Below, piece after piece: positions 34,514 through 42,553 of a stretch of 64,000 nt of DNA. A program made the position numbers and the translations under genes. The notes beneath the pieces were generated by a model that worked only from the letters and a program-made list of their open reading frames with translations, was not told the origin of the DNA and made no database searches. The stretch is from the NCBI RefSeq assembly GCF_014696625.1, contig NZ_JACJQL010000011.1:90352-154351 (forward strand). Reading direction: 5' to 3'. The stretch is from Nostoc parmelioides FACHB-3921. GTDB taxonomy: Bacteria; Cyanobacteriota; Cyanobacteriia; Cyanobacteriales; Nostocaceae. The first letter of the stretch is position 1, and the number at the start of each line of letters is the position of its first letter.

Positions 34514-35260
34514 TTATTCGCCCTTCCTCAAAATATAACTAGATAACTCACAAAATCCTTCCCCCTCAGCCGCAGTCGTGACGTAACTGGGTTGATGCTG
34601 TAATTGGTCTGCATATTTCAACACATTCGCCACACCGACAGAAAGAGGGAAATAGCGCCGATTAAATAAACTTTCATCATTAGGGCTATCACCAACAGTT
34701 ACAACCTGAGTTGGGGAATAATCGGGAAAATATTTTTGTAAAACTTGTAATAAGGCGATCGCTTTTTCCTGTCCTTGTGGTTTGATATGACACTGGACGT
34801 TGCTGTAAGTAAACCCCCAACCCATGTCTTGACAGAGATTGGCTATAATTTGTAGTTCCTCTACAGTCAAGTCAGATACATCAAATGTCCAATCGGTAAC
34901 GCGAAAGCGATTATCCCCCGATTCTTGAATTTGGGGAAATTTCTGTTTTAATTCTTGAAAAACTAAAGCTAAGTTCTGTCTATGTTCAGTTAAATCGGCA
35001 ATGGGTGTTAATAGTAATGGATGCTCACTTTCAGCAGGATAGAACAAACCCCCATTTTCCCCTATCGCCCCCGCAACTGGCATCAAGCTACTAATTCCAC
35101 TCACCCAACCGGCTGAACGTCCGGTGACAATCAATACTGTCAACCCCGCAACCCTTAAATCTTCTAAGTTCTGCAACAAAGCCGCAGAAAATCTTCCTTG
35201 CTGAGTTAGAGTACCATCCATATCTGTAGCAATGAGGCGGACATGGCTCAATTCAGCCAT
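34514..35260 (-). CDS. HAD-superfamily phosphatase (Cof/sugar-phosphatase type)
   Basis: A 248-residue hydrolase with the nucleophile motif ATDMDGTLT near the N-terminus, the motif-II-like L-I-V-T-G-R-S, a cap domain and the motif GDSPNDESLF that binds Mg2+. This is the C2-capped group acting on sugar phosphates and related compounds, such as sucrose- or mannosylglycerate-phosphatases; the exact substrate is open. I placed the start at ATG 35260 (M-A-E-L-S-H-V-R-L); an upstream in-frame extension of 47 residues with a hydrophobic leader exists, but it would leave only 30 bp before the divergent gene at 35432. Confidence 0.82.
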   Translation of the reverse strand: MAELSHVRLIATDMDGTLTQQGRFSAALLQNLEDLRVAGLTVLIVTGRSAGWVSGISSLMPVAGAIGENGGLFYPAESEHPLLLTPIADLTEHRQNLALVFQELKQKFPQIQESGDNRFRVTDWTFDVSDLTVEELQIIANLCQDMGWGFTYSNVQCHIKPQGQEKAIALLQVLQKYFPDYSPTQVVTVGDSPNDESLFNRRYFPLSVGVANVLKYADQLQHQPSYVTTAAEGEGFCELSSYILRKGE

Positions 35261-35431
35261 AGCATTTTGGGAAAGTCTTTGCAGATTTGGAGAATGTCCA
35301 GCACCAACATGGGGATTTATGTACATATGCGGTTTGAGAGAAGCTGTAAAAAATACCAATAATACAGCAATGCACAAGCATAAATTTGGGCATCCTAACA
35401 CTAAGTAGTCAAACTTTTCTGTTTACTCACT

Positions 35432-36232
35432 ATGCTAACTTCAATACTCCTTGCCCAATCCCCACCGCCCAAAACAAAAAAAGTAATCCAGCAAAAACCA
35501 GCAGCCGAGTCGCAAATCTCACCTGTTTTGCTTGCTACCTCTGGGGGATTACTTTTAGCAGTGATTGCTTTGGTAGTTTATGGTAGGCTCCAGATGAAGC
35601 AACTGGAGAAAAAACTGAAGTTTGAAAAATTTCGTGCTAAAGAACTAGAGAAAAAATTTAAACTCGCTCTCGAAACGATTCGTAAAATGGAAACCAATCC
35701 CGACTTGGTGAATTCGCGGGACTTTAACCTCGATTATCTGCGGATGCGGATGTCAGAGGAAGTATTCCATTTTGCTATTCTCAATCAAGTAAAAATTAGA
35801 ATTAAAGATAAAATATCTCAAGCTTTGCGTCCCAATCAATCCCAACAAGGGACTGTGGGTATTGCCAACACCACTGGACGACAAGTTGATGAAATTTTTG
35901 ATGTCGAATATGAAACTGGTACTCCCCCCAACGTAGCTAAACGAGTACTATTTCGCATCCAAGTTCGCTTAATGAAGTTACCAACACAGGCAACTTCTAC
36001 GACTATTAGCCAAATTATTGACTGTATTGAAACTTATCTCAGTCCAATGGATGATGAAGATACATGGCAACCAACTATTCAAGGTCGGATTGCTCATATG
36101 CACTGGGATCAAAAGGCTAAACCAACTCCCTTATTAGTCTTAGAGCAATCGAATGATGGTGTAAATGTAACTTTCCGTACCAGTCGTCAAGCAAACGCCT
36201 CCACACCACAGAAGCAACCTGGTGTAAAATAA
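35432..36232 (+). CDS. Membrane-anchored coiled-coil protein, unknown function
   Basis: A 266-residue protein. Residues 1-30 are polar with A-Q-S-P-P-P. A membrane helix lies at about 31-50 (PVLLATSGGLLLAVIALVVY), followed by a charged coiled coil (about 55-90: Q-L-E-K-K-L-K-F-E-K-F-R-A-K-E-L-E-K-K). The rest is a globular domain with D-E-I-F-D-V-E-Y-E-T-G. I do not recognise a named family; the layout is common among conserved cyanobacterial hypotheticals. It converges with the devA-like gene, whose stop is 15 bp away. Confidence 0.65.
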   Translation: MLTSILLAQSPPPKTKKVIQQKPAAESQISPVLLATSGGLLLAVIALVVYGRLQMKQLEKKLKFEKFRAKELEKKFKLALETIRKMETNPDLVNSRDFNLDYLRMRMSEEVFHFAILNQVKIRIKDKISQALRPNQSQQGTVGIANTTGRQVDEIFDVEYETGTPPNVAKRVLFRIQVRLMKLPTQATSTTISQIIDCIETYLSPMDDEDTWQPTIQGRIAHMHWDQKAKPTPLLVLEQSNDGVNVTFRTSRQANASTPQKQPGVK

Positions 36233-36247
36233 ATGCAAAATTTATAC

Positions 36248-36982
36248 TTAAGGGGTTTCACTCCAAGCACCAGCATCATAACTGACAATCGCTGTTTGGG
36301 AATCACGAGCTAATATACCATCTTCCATTTCGACGATGCGATCGGCGATGTCGAGAATGCGGTTATCGTGGGTCACTAACAAAATGGAAGTACCTTGGTC
36401 TTTAGCGAGACGCTGCATGATTTCCACGACATCGCGTCCCGACTGTTTATCTAAGGCGGCGGTTGGTTCGTCTGCTAGTACTAATGGCGGATTATTCACT
36501 AGGGCGCGGGCGATCGCTACTCTTTGTTTTTGTCCCCCAGAAAGATTGTCTGGGTAGTAATCAACGCGGTTTTCTAGACCTACGGCTTTCAGCATGGCTT
36601 CTGCTTTGGCGATCGCTTCTTCTTGGGAAATATGCTCGTTCAATTCCACCGCCATCTGCACATTTTGCCTTGCAGTTAAAAACCCTAGCAAGTTGTGAGC
36701 CTGAAAAATATAACCAATACTGCGGCGAATCTGCACCAGTTTATTCTGGCTAGCACCTGACAACTCAACACCTAAAAATTGCAGATTTCCTTCTTGTACC
36801 GACCGCAAACCACCAATCAAGCTGAGTAATGTAGTTTTACCTGAACCTGATGGCCCGGTCATAATCACAATTTCCCCAGGGTAAATTTCTAGGTTTATAT
36901 CAAATAAAATCTGCCTTTTGAGCGCGCCTTTACCATAGTAATGATTGAGGCTTTTAATGGCAATTACAGCTTCTTGTCTCAT
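36248..36982 (-). CDS. devA: DevA-type ABC exporter ATPase
   Basis: A 244-residue ATP-binding subunit with Walker A G-P-S-G-S-G-K-T, signature LSGGQKQRVAIARALV, Walker B L-V-L-A-D-E-P and the switch H in L-L-V-T-H-D. It belongs to the MacB/DevA group. In Anabaena, DevBCA works with the TolC-like outer-membrane protein HgdD to export heterocyst glycolipids, but these genomes carry several paralogous sets and I cannot say which this is. The ATG at 36982 gives the typical 244-residue length. It follows devC on the same strand, across a 226-bp spacer holding a heptamer array. Confidence 0.85.
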   Translation of the reverse strand: MRQEAVIAIKSLNHYYGKGALKRQILFDINLEIYPGEIVIMTGPSGSGKTTLLSLIGGLRSVQEGNLQFLGVELSGASQNKLVQIRRSIGYIFQAHNLLGFLTARQNVQMAVELNEHISQEEAIAKAEAMLKAVGLENRVDYYPDNLSGGQKQRVAIARALVNNPPLVLADEPTAALDKQSGRDVVEIMQRLAKDQGTSILLVTHDNRILDIADRIVEMEDGILARDSQTAIVSYDAGAWSETP

Positions 36983-37197
36983 GATATTTGGGTTAGCTAA
37001 TTTATGATTCAAAATTCAAAATTATAATATAAATTTTTTAGTACTAAAGTTATAAAATTTTGTATTGAAACATTCTTCATGCTTAATTTTTAATTTATAG
37101 GAAAAAGCTAGGTTTAAAATCTTGCCCCTAGTGGGCAAAAAATCCTTGTTTCCCAAGGTAACTAGAAACCCCATCTCTTGTGGGTGGCTGTCTTTAA

Positions 37198-37225
37198 TTT
37201 TGAATTTTGAATTTTGAATTTTGAA
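37198..37225. repeat. Heptamer array (TTTTGAA)x4 between devC and devA
   Basis: Four perfect tandem copies within the 256-bp devC-devA spacer, preceded by AT-rich non-coding DNA. The array could alter mRNA processing or separate expression of the ATPase gene from devB and devC. Confidence 0.9.
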
Positions 37226-37238
37226 TTGATTCATACTT

Positions 37239-38396
37239 CTAGAAAATATCTGCCGGGTCGGCGGAACGTAGTTTGCGTACAGCGATCGAGCCGGAAACAA
37301 AACACATAATCATTGTGAGAATCAGCACTGTAATAGCGCGATCATAGCTCATGAATACAGGCAACAATGTAGCTTGTCTAGCAGTTTGATATAGAAACAT
37401 AGCAAAAACCCACCCAGGCAAATAACCTAAGCAAGCTAATAGTAATGCTTCTTGTAAAATTACACCTAATAGATATTTTTGGGTATATCCTATTGCTTTT
37501 AAAGTAGCGTATTCAGATAAATGATCAGCAACTTCTGTATAGAGAATTTGATAAACAATTACCGTACCAACAATAAAACCCATGATTGTTCCTAAGGTAA
37601 AAATAAAGCCAATAGCTGTACTACTTGCCCAATAATTACGCTCAAAATCAATAAATTCTTGTTTAGTTAGTACGTTGATATCGTCAGGTAAATAACTCCG
37701 TAATTCTTGAACGGCAGTATTTGGATTTACCCCTGGTTTCAATCTAACTAAGCCAATATCAATTAAGCCTTGGCGACGGAGAGGAAATAGCCGCAAAAAG
37801 TTAACATCGCTAGTAACTAAATTACCATCTGCACCAAAAGATGCGCCCAATGTAAAAAGACCAACAACATTTATGCGTCTACGGCGTACTTCTGCCGAAA
37901 TACTCTGACCTTGCTCAAAATTCTTGGCGATCGGCCCATATTCGGGTCTAGAAGAACGGTCGAATAAAACAGCATCAGGTAGTTTGAGCTTATCTAAATT
38001 CTCCTGGACTCCTGCTAAATTAAATATATTAGTTTCTGGATTGATTCCAAAAACCAAAATACTACGGGTTAGACCAGTATAGGGATTTTTCCAAATAGAG
38101 TAATCCAAATAAATAGGATGTACTGATTGGACTGATGGTAGCTCTAAAGACTTATACAAGCGCCGTTGTGAAAAGGGTTTCATTGCTAATACGGCGTTAG
38201 ATTGTTTATTAATTAAAACAATATCGCCTTGTAAACTTGTATGTAAGCGAACGTTACTATAGTAAAGAGCATCGCGGAAACCGATTTGCATAAACATGAG
38301 AATATCAGCAAAGGCAATTCCCGCGAGGGCAACGGCTAGGCGAGTTTTTTCTCGCGTTAATTGTAACCAAGATAGAGGGATTCTTTTACGATTCAT
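37239..38396 (-). CDS. devC: DevC-type ABC exporter permease
   Basis: A 385-residue permease of the MacB/FtsX type. One helix near residues 25-45 (T-R-L-A-V-A-L-A-G-I-A-F) is followed by a large periplasmic domain (about 50-260) and three C-terminal helices, ending in R-S-A-D-P-A-D-I-F. DevC proteins are characteristically 385 residues, which supports the ATG at 38396 (M-N-R-K-R-I-P-L-S-W) over an earlier start overlapping devB. It lies 41 bp after the devB stop and is surely cotranscribed with it. Confidence 0.88.
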   Translation of the reverse strand: MNRKRIPLSWLQLTREKTRLAVALAGIAFADILMFMQIGFRDALYYSNVRLHTSLQGDIVLINKQSNAVLAMKPFSQRRLYKSLELPSVQSVHPIYLDYSIWKNPYTGLTRSILVFGINPETNIFNLAGVQENLDKLKLPDAVLFDRSSRPEYGPIAKNFEQGQSISAEVRRRRINVVGLFTLGASFGADGNLVTSDVNFLRLFPLRRQGLIDIGLVRLKPGVNPNTAVQELRSYLPDDINVLTKQEFIDFERNYWASSTAIGFIFTLGTIMGFIVGTVIVYQILYTEVADHLSEYATLKAIGYTQKYLLGVILQEALLLACLGYLPGWVFAMFLYQTARQATLLPVFMSYDRAITVLILTMIMCFVSGSIAVRKLRSADPADIF

Positions 38397-38436
38397 TCCC
38401 GTAATTATTTGGATTTTCTCATCAACAGAAAATTGA

Positions 38437-39861
38437 TTATTTATTAATGTCAACCACTACCTTGGCGTAGGTTAAACCAGAAACTTTTTGACTATCTTCC
38501 GGTGATAAGGCAATTTTGACCTCAACAACTCTGGCATCAACATCAGCTGCTGGATCTGTATTTAAGACATCTTTTTTGCCAATTTTTCTGCCAATTTCGG
38601 TGACTGTTCCTCTGATTTCGTCGCTAAAGGCTCCGTTATCGCTGCTGGCTGTGACATTTTGGCCTATGCGTACCCGACCAATACTATCTTCAGGAACCTC
38701 AGCAATAATCATCATTTGCTCGGTTTCTCCCATTTCGGCTATACCTTCGGCGGTGATGGCTTCTCCAGATTTGCTATAAATTTTTAAGATTTCACCCGCC
38801 GAGGGTGCTTGAATGTAGCTTAATTTTAATTCGGCTTCGGCTCTTCTGACGTTGGCGATCGCATTACTAACTTGAGCTTGAGCCATCTGCACATCAGTAG
38901 GACTCACTTCCACCAATCTTTTCAGCCTGGCTTTTTCTTCGTCAATTTGTCTTTGTAATGTAGTTATGGTTTTATCGCGGGTTACTCTCGCTTCGATTAA
39001 CTGCTGTTGCAAACTGGCTAGAGTTTTCATCTGATTAGCTCTAGCCTCAGCAACTTGCTGTCTGAGAGTGGCTAGCGCTTGTCTCAAGGCGGCTTGACTT
39101 TCAATTACCTGTTGATTAGCAGTAGTCGCAGTTAATCGCCTTCTATCTCGCTCCTGCTGGGAAATAGCACCTTCCCGGTAGAGAAAATCGTAGCGCCCCG
39201 CATCCACTTGAGCGTTACGCTGCTCGGCTCTAATGCGGTTCAGTGTGGCTCTTAAAGAGTCTTGCTGTCCTACAAGTTCTGCTTCTAAGCGGTTAACTAA
39301 TGCTTGTTGCGCTACTTTTTCCGCACTTAATTGGGATGCGATACGCGTAATAGTTGCTTGTTGAGCATCTCTTTCACCTACTAACTGCGCCTGTAAGCGC
39401 GCAATTACGGCGGTTTGCGCTTGGATATCCCTGGGGGAACCAACCCGGACTTGAGCCAAGTTAGCGCGAGATTCCAGTAATTTGGCTTTCGCTTCTTCCA
39501 CGGCTGCAAGTTGGGTATCGTGATTATCCAAAATTGCTATGATTTGACCCTTCCTAACACGTTCTCCCTCTTTTACAAAGAGTTGTTTCACTCGTGATGC
39601 TGATTGCATTCCTCCCACGGGAGCCGAAAGTTTAATAACTTCCCCTTGCGGTTCTAAACGTCCCACAGCACTAACACTTGTAACGACTGGTTTAACAGGT
39701 ACGGATGGGCCTAGCCTTTTTAATTGCTCAAATTTAGCTGTAGCTAGTAACCCCGCAGCCACGGCTACTGGTAGGGCTACAGCAAGACCCCACCAAATCT
39801 TAGGTTGTTCTAGATCAAGTGGCTGCTCTCTTGACCTACGCTCTTCCGTCACCCTTGACAT
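38437..39861 (-). CDS. devB: DevB-type membrane fusion protein
   Basis: A 474-residue HlyD-family adaptor linking the inner-membrane ABC transporter to an outer-membrane channel. An N-terminal membrane anchor (about 28-44) is followed by the biotinyl-lipoyl-like half motif (L-E-P-Q-G-E-V-I-K-L), then a very long coiled-coil hairpin (about 110-330) rich in Q, R, A and L with several near-repeats (A-R-L-Q-A-Q-L, I-A-S-Q-L-S-A), then the beta-barrel (A-E-V-P-E-D-S-I-G-R-V-R-I-G). The hairpin is longer than in many homologues. It is the first gene of the operon devB-devC-devA. Confidence 0.88.
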   Translation of the reverse strand: MSRVTEERRSREQPLDLEQPKIWWGLAVALPVAVAAGLLATAKFEQLKRLGPSVPVKPVVTSVSAVGRLEPQGEVIKLSAPVGGMQSASRVKQLFVKEGERVRKGQIIAILDNHDTQLAAVEEAKAKLLESRANLAQVRVGSPRDIQAQTAVIARLQAQLVGERDAQQATITRIASQLSAEKVAQQALVNRLEAELVGQQDSLRATLNRIRAEQRNAQVDAGRYDFLYREGAISQQERDRRRLTATTANQQVIESQAALRQALATLRQQVAEARANQMKTLASLQQQLIEARVTRDKTITTLQRQIDEEKARLKRLVEVSPTDVQMAQAQVSNAIANVRRAEAELKLSYIQAPSAGEILKIYSKSGEAITAEGIAEMGETEQMMIIAEVPEDSIGRVRIGQNVTASSDNGAFSDEIRGTVTEIGRKIGKKDVLNTDPAADVDARVVEVKIALSPEDSQKVSGLTYAKVVVDINK

Positions 39862-39902
39862 GGTTTTTTGTCCGTTTATCTGAATTTTGCTGATGAAAGT
39901 AA

Positions 39903-40010
39903 TACCAATTCAAAATTCAAAATTCAAAATTCAAAATTCAAAATTCAAAAAGCTAGATTTTTTCATGGCTGCTAAATTTGAATATGTTATTGAATTTTGG
40001 GAAATTGGTA
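39903..40010. repeat. Fold-back element with TACCAATT ends and (TTCAAAA)x6 array
   Basis: TACCAATT (39903-39910) mirrors AATTGGTA (40003-40010), and the inner CAAAATTCAA mirrors TTGAATTTTG. Six perfect TTCAAAA units run from 39909 to 39950 next to the left arm. It lies just upstream of devB. Confidence 0.75.
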
Positions 40011-40220
40011 TAACAGGAAGTCAGGAGGTAGAAGCAAATAATTTTTTTTGTTATACTTTGTAGTCTTTACCAATTAAATGTTTTTCCAGCACAATGTACT
40101 AGTTTCTGAAGAAAAACAACATTGGCTTGACGTTGAGTATTAACTAAATTTGAATACCTGATAAATATTTATCTCAGTAGCTTTTCTAAATAGAAATGGC
40201 ATTCCGCCAACCGTAGGGAA

Positions 40221-40300
40221 TACCAATTCACCAAAATCTTGAAACATATCTAAACCTAGAAACCCTTGCCAAATCCAGATTTCTTAATTTTGAATTGGTA
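40221..40300. repeat. Second TACCAATTCA fold-back element
   Basis: TACCAATTCA (40221-40230) and TGAATTGGTA (40291-40300) are perfect inverted 10-base ends, with further complementarity just inside. It has the same terminal sequence as the element at 39903-40010, so the two are members of one family. Confidence 0.7.
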
Positions 40301-40703
40301 TAACTCCTGAATTTAGTCAGTCTGAGTATGCAGATAGATTTCATTATGGCAAATCTTTAAAAGATTTTCTGCAACTTAGATGACTTTATTTGTTTTTTTG
40401 AAGAGGTTCTATCAAAAGTTTCACAACAACTAATTTATGCAGTTAAATTTTGTGCGATAACATAACATTTCTCCAAGACTAATTCGTAATTTATAATTAG
40501 TGATTCTTAATAGTCTGTGGTGAGAATTGTCTCTACGTATTTTATTATCTAAACTTGGTTATTTACTCCCTCAAAGGCTGGTTTTGTAAATTCTACATTC
40601 ATCTGTTTCAGGTAAAGGTAACAGACTGTACAAATGAGGGGCGAGAGATTGAAGAGAGTAATGGGCGAGCGCTCGCCAAAACACAGGGAGTAAAATTGAA
40701 CAT

Positions 40704-41249
40704 TTAAGAACCCTGTTGTATCCATTTTTGCCATAACAGATGCACATCGTCTGGTTGTCCATCGTAGTTGAGCATTTGATCAGAAATCACGACCCACGGT
40801 TGGGCGTTACGTGTCCAAAAATTACCAACTGGACGTAACCAAGTTGTATCATCCAGGGTTCCAGGTTTGACGTTGATAGTATTTGGGCTATAAGTCCGTT
40901 CATGAAATAATCGTGTTCCACAGTCACCGCAGAACCAGTTTTTGACTTCACGTCCGCTATCAGCTTTACGAGTCCAACATTTTGGTTGTCCTTGAGTAAT
41001 CACAAAAGCATCTCGTGGTACGGTCAGTGACATACCGAAGGCACTAGAGGATTGTTTTTGACATTCCTGACAATGGCACACATAGAGAGTTAGGGGTTCA
41101 GCACGAATTTCGTAGCGAATCTGCCCACATTGACAACCCCCAGTATATGGAAGACTCACAGGTTTTTTCTCCTTGAGTATTGAATGTTGCCCATAGCCAA
41201 ACAAGGGAGATGGGAAAAAATCATCATTTCCCCTTCTCTCCTTCAACAT
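40704..41249 (-). CDS. GFA/CENP-V-fold zinc protein
   Basis: A 181-residue protein of the glutathione-dependent formaldehyde-activating (GFA) fold. All zinc ligands are present: C39-x-C41 in GGCQCG, C58-x-C60-x2-C63 in VCHCQEC and C107-x2-C110 in F-C-G-D-C-G. Members bind two zinc ions; their reactions are mostly unknown. The N-terminal 30 residues are extra and Phe/Pro-rich, so the real start may be later. The ATG at 41249 is only two bases after the pcyA stop, so its translation is probably coupled to pcyA. That placement is the main clue to a role near bilin or redox metabolism. Confidence 0.8.
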   Translation of the reverse strand: MLKERRGNDDFFPSPLFGYGQHSILKEKKPVSLPYTGGCQCGQIRYEIRAEPLTLYVCHCQECQKQSSSAFGMSLTVPRDAFVITQGQPKCWTRKADSGREVKNWFCGDCGTRLFHERTYSPNTINVKPGTLDDTTWLRPVGNFWTRNAQPWVVISDQMLNYDGQPDDVHLLWQKWIQQGS

Positions 41250-41251
41250 AA

Positions 41252-41989
41252 TTATTCTGGGAGATCAAACAACACTGTGGTCATGTAATTTTCTGCCCAA
41301 TCCACACCAAAGGCTTTTTCTAACACCCGGCGAGTTTTATCGTTTTGTTGCTGTTTGCTACAGTAATTGTGTTGTCCAGCCAAAATTTGCTGTTTTTGTT
41401 CTGCTGAAACGGGACTAGCAGCGATCGCACCTTGACAATGAACTTGCAAAAACTCCCGCACCCGTCCCAAAAACATCGCCTCTTCTTCTGGCGAACTCGG
41501 ACGCACAAAAATGCAAAAATCGGAGAAGATATTTCCCCATTCTGGCAATTCTCTTGGTTGAGAGAAATTTAGTGTATTGAGACTTGTCAGCGCCGAATTA
41601 TAGGATTCGGGTAAGGTGCGGTCTAAGTGTACAGGAGAAAGGTCAGCGATCGCTGCACTAATTTGACCCCTACCCCCAACCAAGTCACAGCCAAACATCG
41701 GTAGGTCATACTCTGGACGGGGAAACATCACACAGTGCAGGATGTCTAGCATATTTCCCACCTTGGCTAATTCCAAGTGCATCTTCCGAAACTGGGGTGT
41801 TTGATAGCAACGGTTTTCAATCGTCAGTTTCTCACCCTCTAGTCTCCCTTCCACATACCCCAACTCAGCAGGCAAATGGTAAGGCGACAAATCCAAGTGC
41901 TGATGCCAAACTTCTTCAATACAGTCAGCTAGTTGGCGAATGAGGGGATGTTGTTGCTCACGTAGCGAGGGAATGGAAGTAAGTGACAT
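41252..41989 (-). CDS. pcyA: Phycocyanobilin:ferredoxin oxidoreductase
   Basis: A 245-residue ferredoxin-dependent bilin reductase that converts biliverdin IXalpha to phycocyanobilin, the chromophore of phycobiliproteins and phytochromes. The catalytic residues can be placed from the spacing of the known Synechocystis enzyme (E76, H88, D105): here E73 (M-H-L-E-L-A), H85 (I-L-H-C-V-M-F-P) and D102 ([10 protein letters not shown]). Length is normal. The start at ATG 41989 gives [10 protein letters not shown]. It heads a two-gene unit with the GFA-fold gene. Confidence 0.97.
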   Translation of the reverse strand: MSLTSIPSLREQQHPLIRQLADCIEEVWHQHLDLSPYHLPAELGYVEGRLEGEKLTIENRCYQTPQFRKMHLELAKVGNMLDILHCVMFPRPEYDLPMFGCDLVGGRGQISAAIADLSPVHLDRTLPESYNSALTSLNTLNFSQPRELPEWGNIFSDFCIFVRPSSPEEEAMFLGRVREFLQVHCQGAIAASPVSAEQKQQILAGQHNYCSKQQQNDKTRRVLEKAFGVDWAENYMTTVLFDLPE

Positions 41990-42067
41990 ATTCTATTCGA
42001 GAATGCAATCTAGATGTCAGTCTACGGCCAGGAGCGTTACTTCTGTTCTGGATTGCAACATAAGTTA

Positions 42068-42109
42068 GGGGATTGGGGATTGGGGATTGGGGACTGGGGA
42101 CTGGGGATT
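42068..42109. repeat. Heptamer array (GGGGATT/GGGGACT)x6
   Basis: Six adjacent seven-base units: three GGGGATT, two GGGGACT, one GGGGATT. The same unit appears in shorter runs at 3381, 23423 and 55242. Confidence 0.9.
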
Positions 42110-42420
42110 GGGTACAAAAAAGCGAAAAGGTAAAAGATTTTTTCTTTTGACTTTTGCCTTTTGACTTTTGCCTTGGACTGAGGACTGGGGAGAAATAGTT
42201 AGTATTAGGTGTTGTTGGGGATGACAATTTAGGATTTGGCTGACTAACTTACCTTACTTATGTGTTTGTCTAGGTAAATCAACGAGAATGAAGTGGCGAT
42301 GAAGAACCTATGAAAATACGATTAATAGGAGGAATTACAGTAGTCAAATAGGTGTTAAGGTTCTAGAATCGAGTCGTAAGTAACTATACAGAACCAATTA
42401 TAGTCTATCACCTATAGTAG

Positions 42421-42470
42421 CCCCCTGACTAGATATAAATAACCAGTCAGGGGGTCTTAATTTGTGTTTG
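42421..42470 (+). terminator. Strong hairpin with T-rich tail on the + strand
   Basis: CCCCCTGACT (42421-42430) pairs perfectly with AGTCAGGGGG (42445-42454), loop 14 bases, followed on the + strand by TCTTAATTTGTGTTTG. On the minus strand no T run follows. No + strand gene lies upstream, so the hairpin either ends an unknown + strand RNA or blocks read-through from the kinase gene towards pcyA. Confidence 0.5.
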
Positions 42471-42553
42471 TTAGAGACGCGATTAATCGCATCTGTACAA
42501 TTTTCGGTTGTCAAATTTCCCCCTACACCCCTAAACCTCTAAACCCCTAACAA

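Larger units (their letters stand above)
39862..40703. other. Long non-coding region upstream of devB
   Basis: These 842 bp contain a six-copy heptamer array, two fold-back elements (39903-40010 and 40221-40300) and AT-rich DNA. The promoter of devB must lie here. I looked for an NtcA-like GTA-N8-TAC palindrome and did not find a convincing one. No gene is supported. Confidence 0.5.
41990..42553. other. Non-coding region upstream of pcyA
   Basis: These 564 bp include a heptamer array (42068-42109), an imperfect AAAAGGC/GCCTTTT fold-back (42119-42175) like the one at 3320-3375, and a strong hairpin at 42421-42454. A 13-codon frame (ATG 42310) is too short to call. The pcyA promoter lies somewhere here. 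Confidence 0.5.

Noticed and set aside
37022..37300. A 92-codon frame between devC and devA
   Set aside because: It reads through the heptamer array and into devC in another frame; its sequence is low-complexity.
39862..40560. NtcA site before devB
   Set aside because: I searched for GTA-N8-TAC in this stretch and found no convincing match, only shorter spacings.
25558..42109. Heptamer arrays considered as CRISPR arrays
   Set aside because: Units are seven bases with no spacers, and no cas gene is near.
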